DNA of 32,670 bases, from contig JAJYCJ010000027.1 in assembly GCA_021778515.1 (NCBI GenBank), positions 1 through 32,670 on the forward strand, in the 5' to 3' direction. This DNA is from Acidobacteriota bacterium. GTDB lineage: Bacteria; Acidobacteriota; UBA4820; DSQY01. Position numbers and translations under genes: made by a program. The notes beneath the pieces were generated by a model. It ran no database searches. It saw only the letters and a list, made by a program, of their open reading frames with translations, and had not been told where the DNA came from. Positions 32,552-32,670 of this stretch are shown one piece after another (position 1 is the stretch's first letter; each line of letters begins with the position of its first letter).

Positions 32552-32670
32552 CTAAGATAGAGTACTGATCCAATCGAAATGGGTCATGGATCGGACCAGG
32601 TGGGGGTCGTTGCCCAGGTGGTGGAGACTGCGCTCGAGGATATCCATGACCTCGGTCATGCTCTGGCAGA
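32552..32670 (-). CDS. 3' end of an unidentified gene (truncated by the window)
   Basis: On the minus strand an open frame enters from the right edge and ends at a TAG at 32552-32554, leaving 38 residues that end in HFDWISTLS. Most codons end in G or C as in the neighbouring genes, except for the last few. No family is recognised. Transcription would converge on the MFS gene. Between the two stops (32479-32551) I see no clear terminator. Confidence 0.4.
   Translation of the reverse strand, partial: CQSMTEVMDILERSLHHLGNDPHLVRSMTHFDWISTLS

Overview
The window is GC-rich (by eye about two thirds G+C) and gene-dense. It looks like a Gram-negative bacterium: it has a CMP-KDO synthetase for lipopolysaccharide, a secreted beta-barrel protein ending in Phe, a lipoprotein, a PilT-type ATPase and a sigma-54-type promoter. 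Large TPR, receiver and DUF4388/J-like proteins resemble those of Acidobacteriota, Myxococcota or Desulfobacterota-like lineages. There is no rRNA gene, so I do not assign a phylum.

Layout: 1-1034 is the end of a hisZ-hisG pair (short-form HisG). 1270-3306 holds a PilT-like ATPase followed by a zinc-ribbon/receiver protein. 3518-5611 is an EF-G paralogue with its own promoter and terminator. 5796-11695 is a compact ribosome-biogenesis operon (rpsP-rimM-trmD-rplS-rnhB) ending in an 1128-residue TPR protein whose start overlaps the rnhB stop. 11692-13069, on the minus strand, holds a dCMP deaminase and prmC. 13278-16162 holds a CpsB/YwqE-type PHP phosphatase and RNase R. 16173-16290 is a degenerate octamer tandem array. 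16411-21855 is the most interesting part: an AMP phosphorylase-type gene, a ribose-1,5-bisphosphate isomerase-type gene, a catalytically intact archaeal-style (form III-like) RuBisCO large subunit, and a receiver/DUF4388-like/J-like/TPR protein coupled to it by an ATGA overlap. 22020-24234 holds a LysM envelope protein and a small outer-membrane barrel behind a sigma-54-type promoter. 24324-26491, on the minus strand, is a gap-pgk operon. 26618-27448, on the minus strand, is an Ig-like lipoprotein. 27867-32478 holds kdsB, a Nif3-family gene, adenine deaminase and an MFS transporter. A fragment of a minus-strand gene runs off the right end.

The genes suggest one biochemical story. AMP plus phosphate gives adenine plus ribose-1,5-bisphosphate (AMP phosphorylase). 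Ribose-1,5-bisphosphate gives ribulose-1,5-bisphosphate (isomerase). Ribulose-1,5-bisphosphate plus CO2 gives two 3-phosphoglycerate (RuBisCO). PGK and GAPDH, encoded a few kilobases away, act on 3-phosphoglycerate, and adenine deaminase, encoded further on, can convert the released adenine to hypoxanthine. The three core genes form a single operon; the link to gap-pgk and ade is only proximity plus chemistry. This pathway is established in archaea, and its complete set in a high-GC Gram-negative chromosome, with a signalling/scaffold-like fourth gene, is the main finding.

All functions come from reading motifs in translated sequence. No database search, structure prediction or alignment was run.
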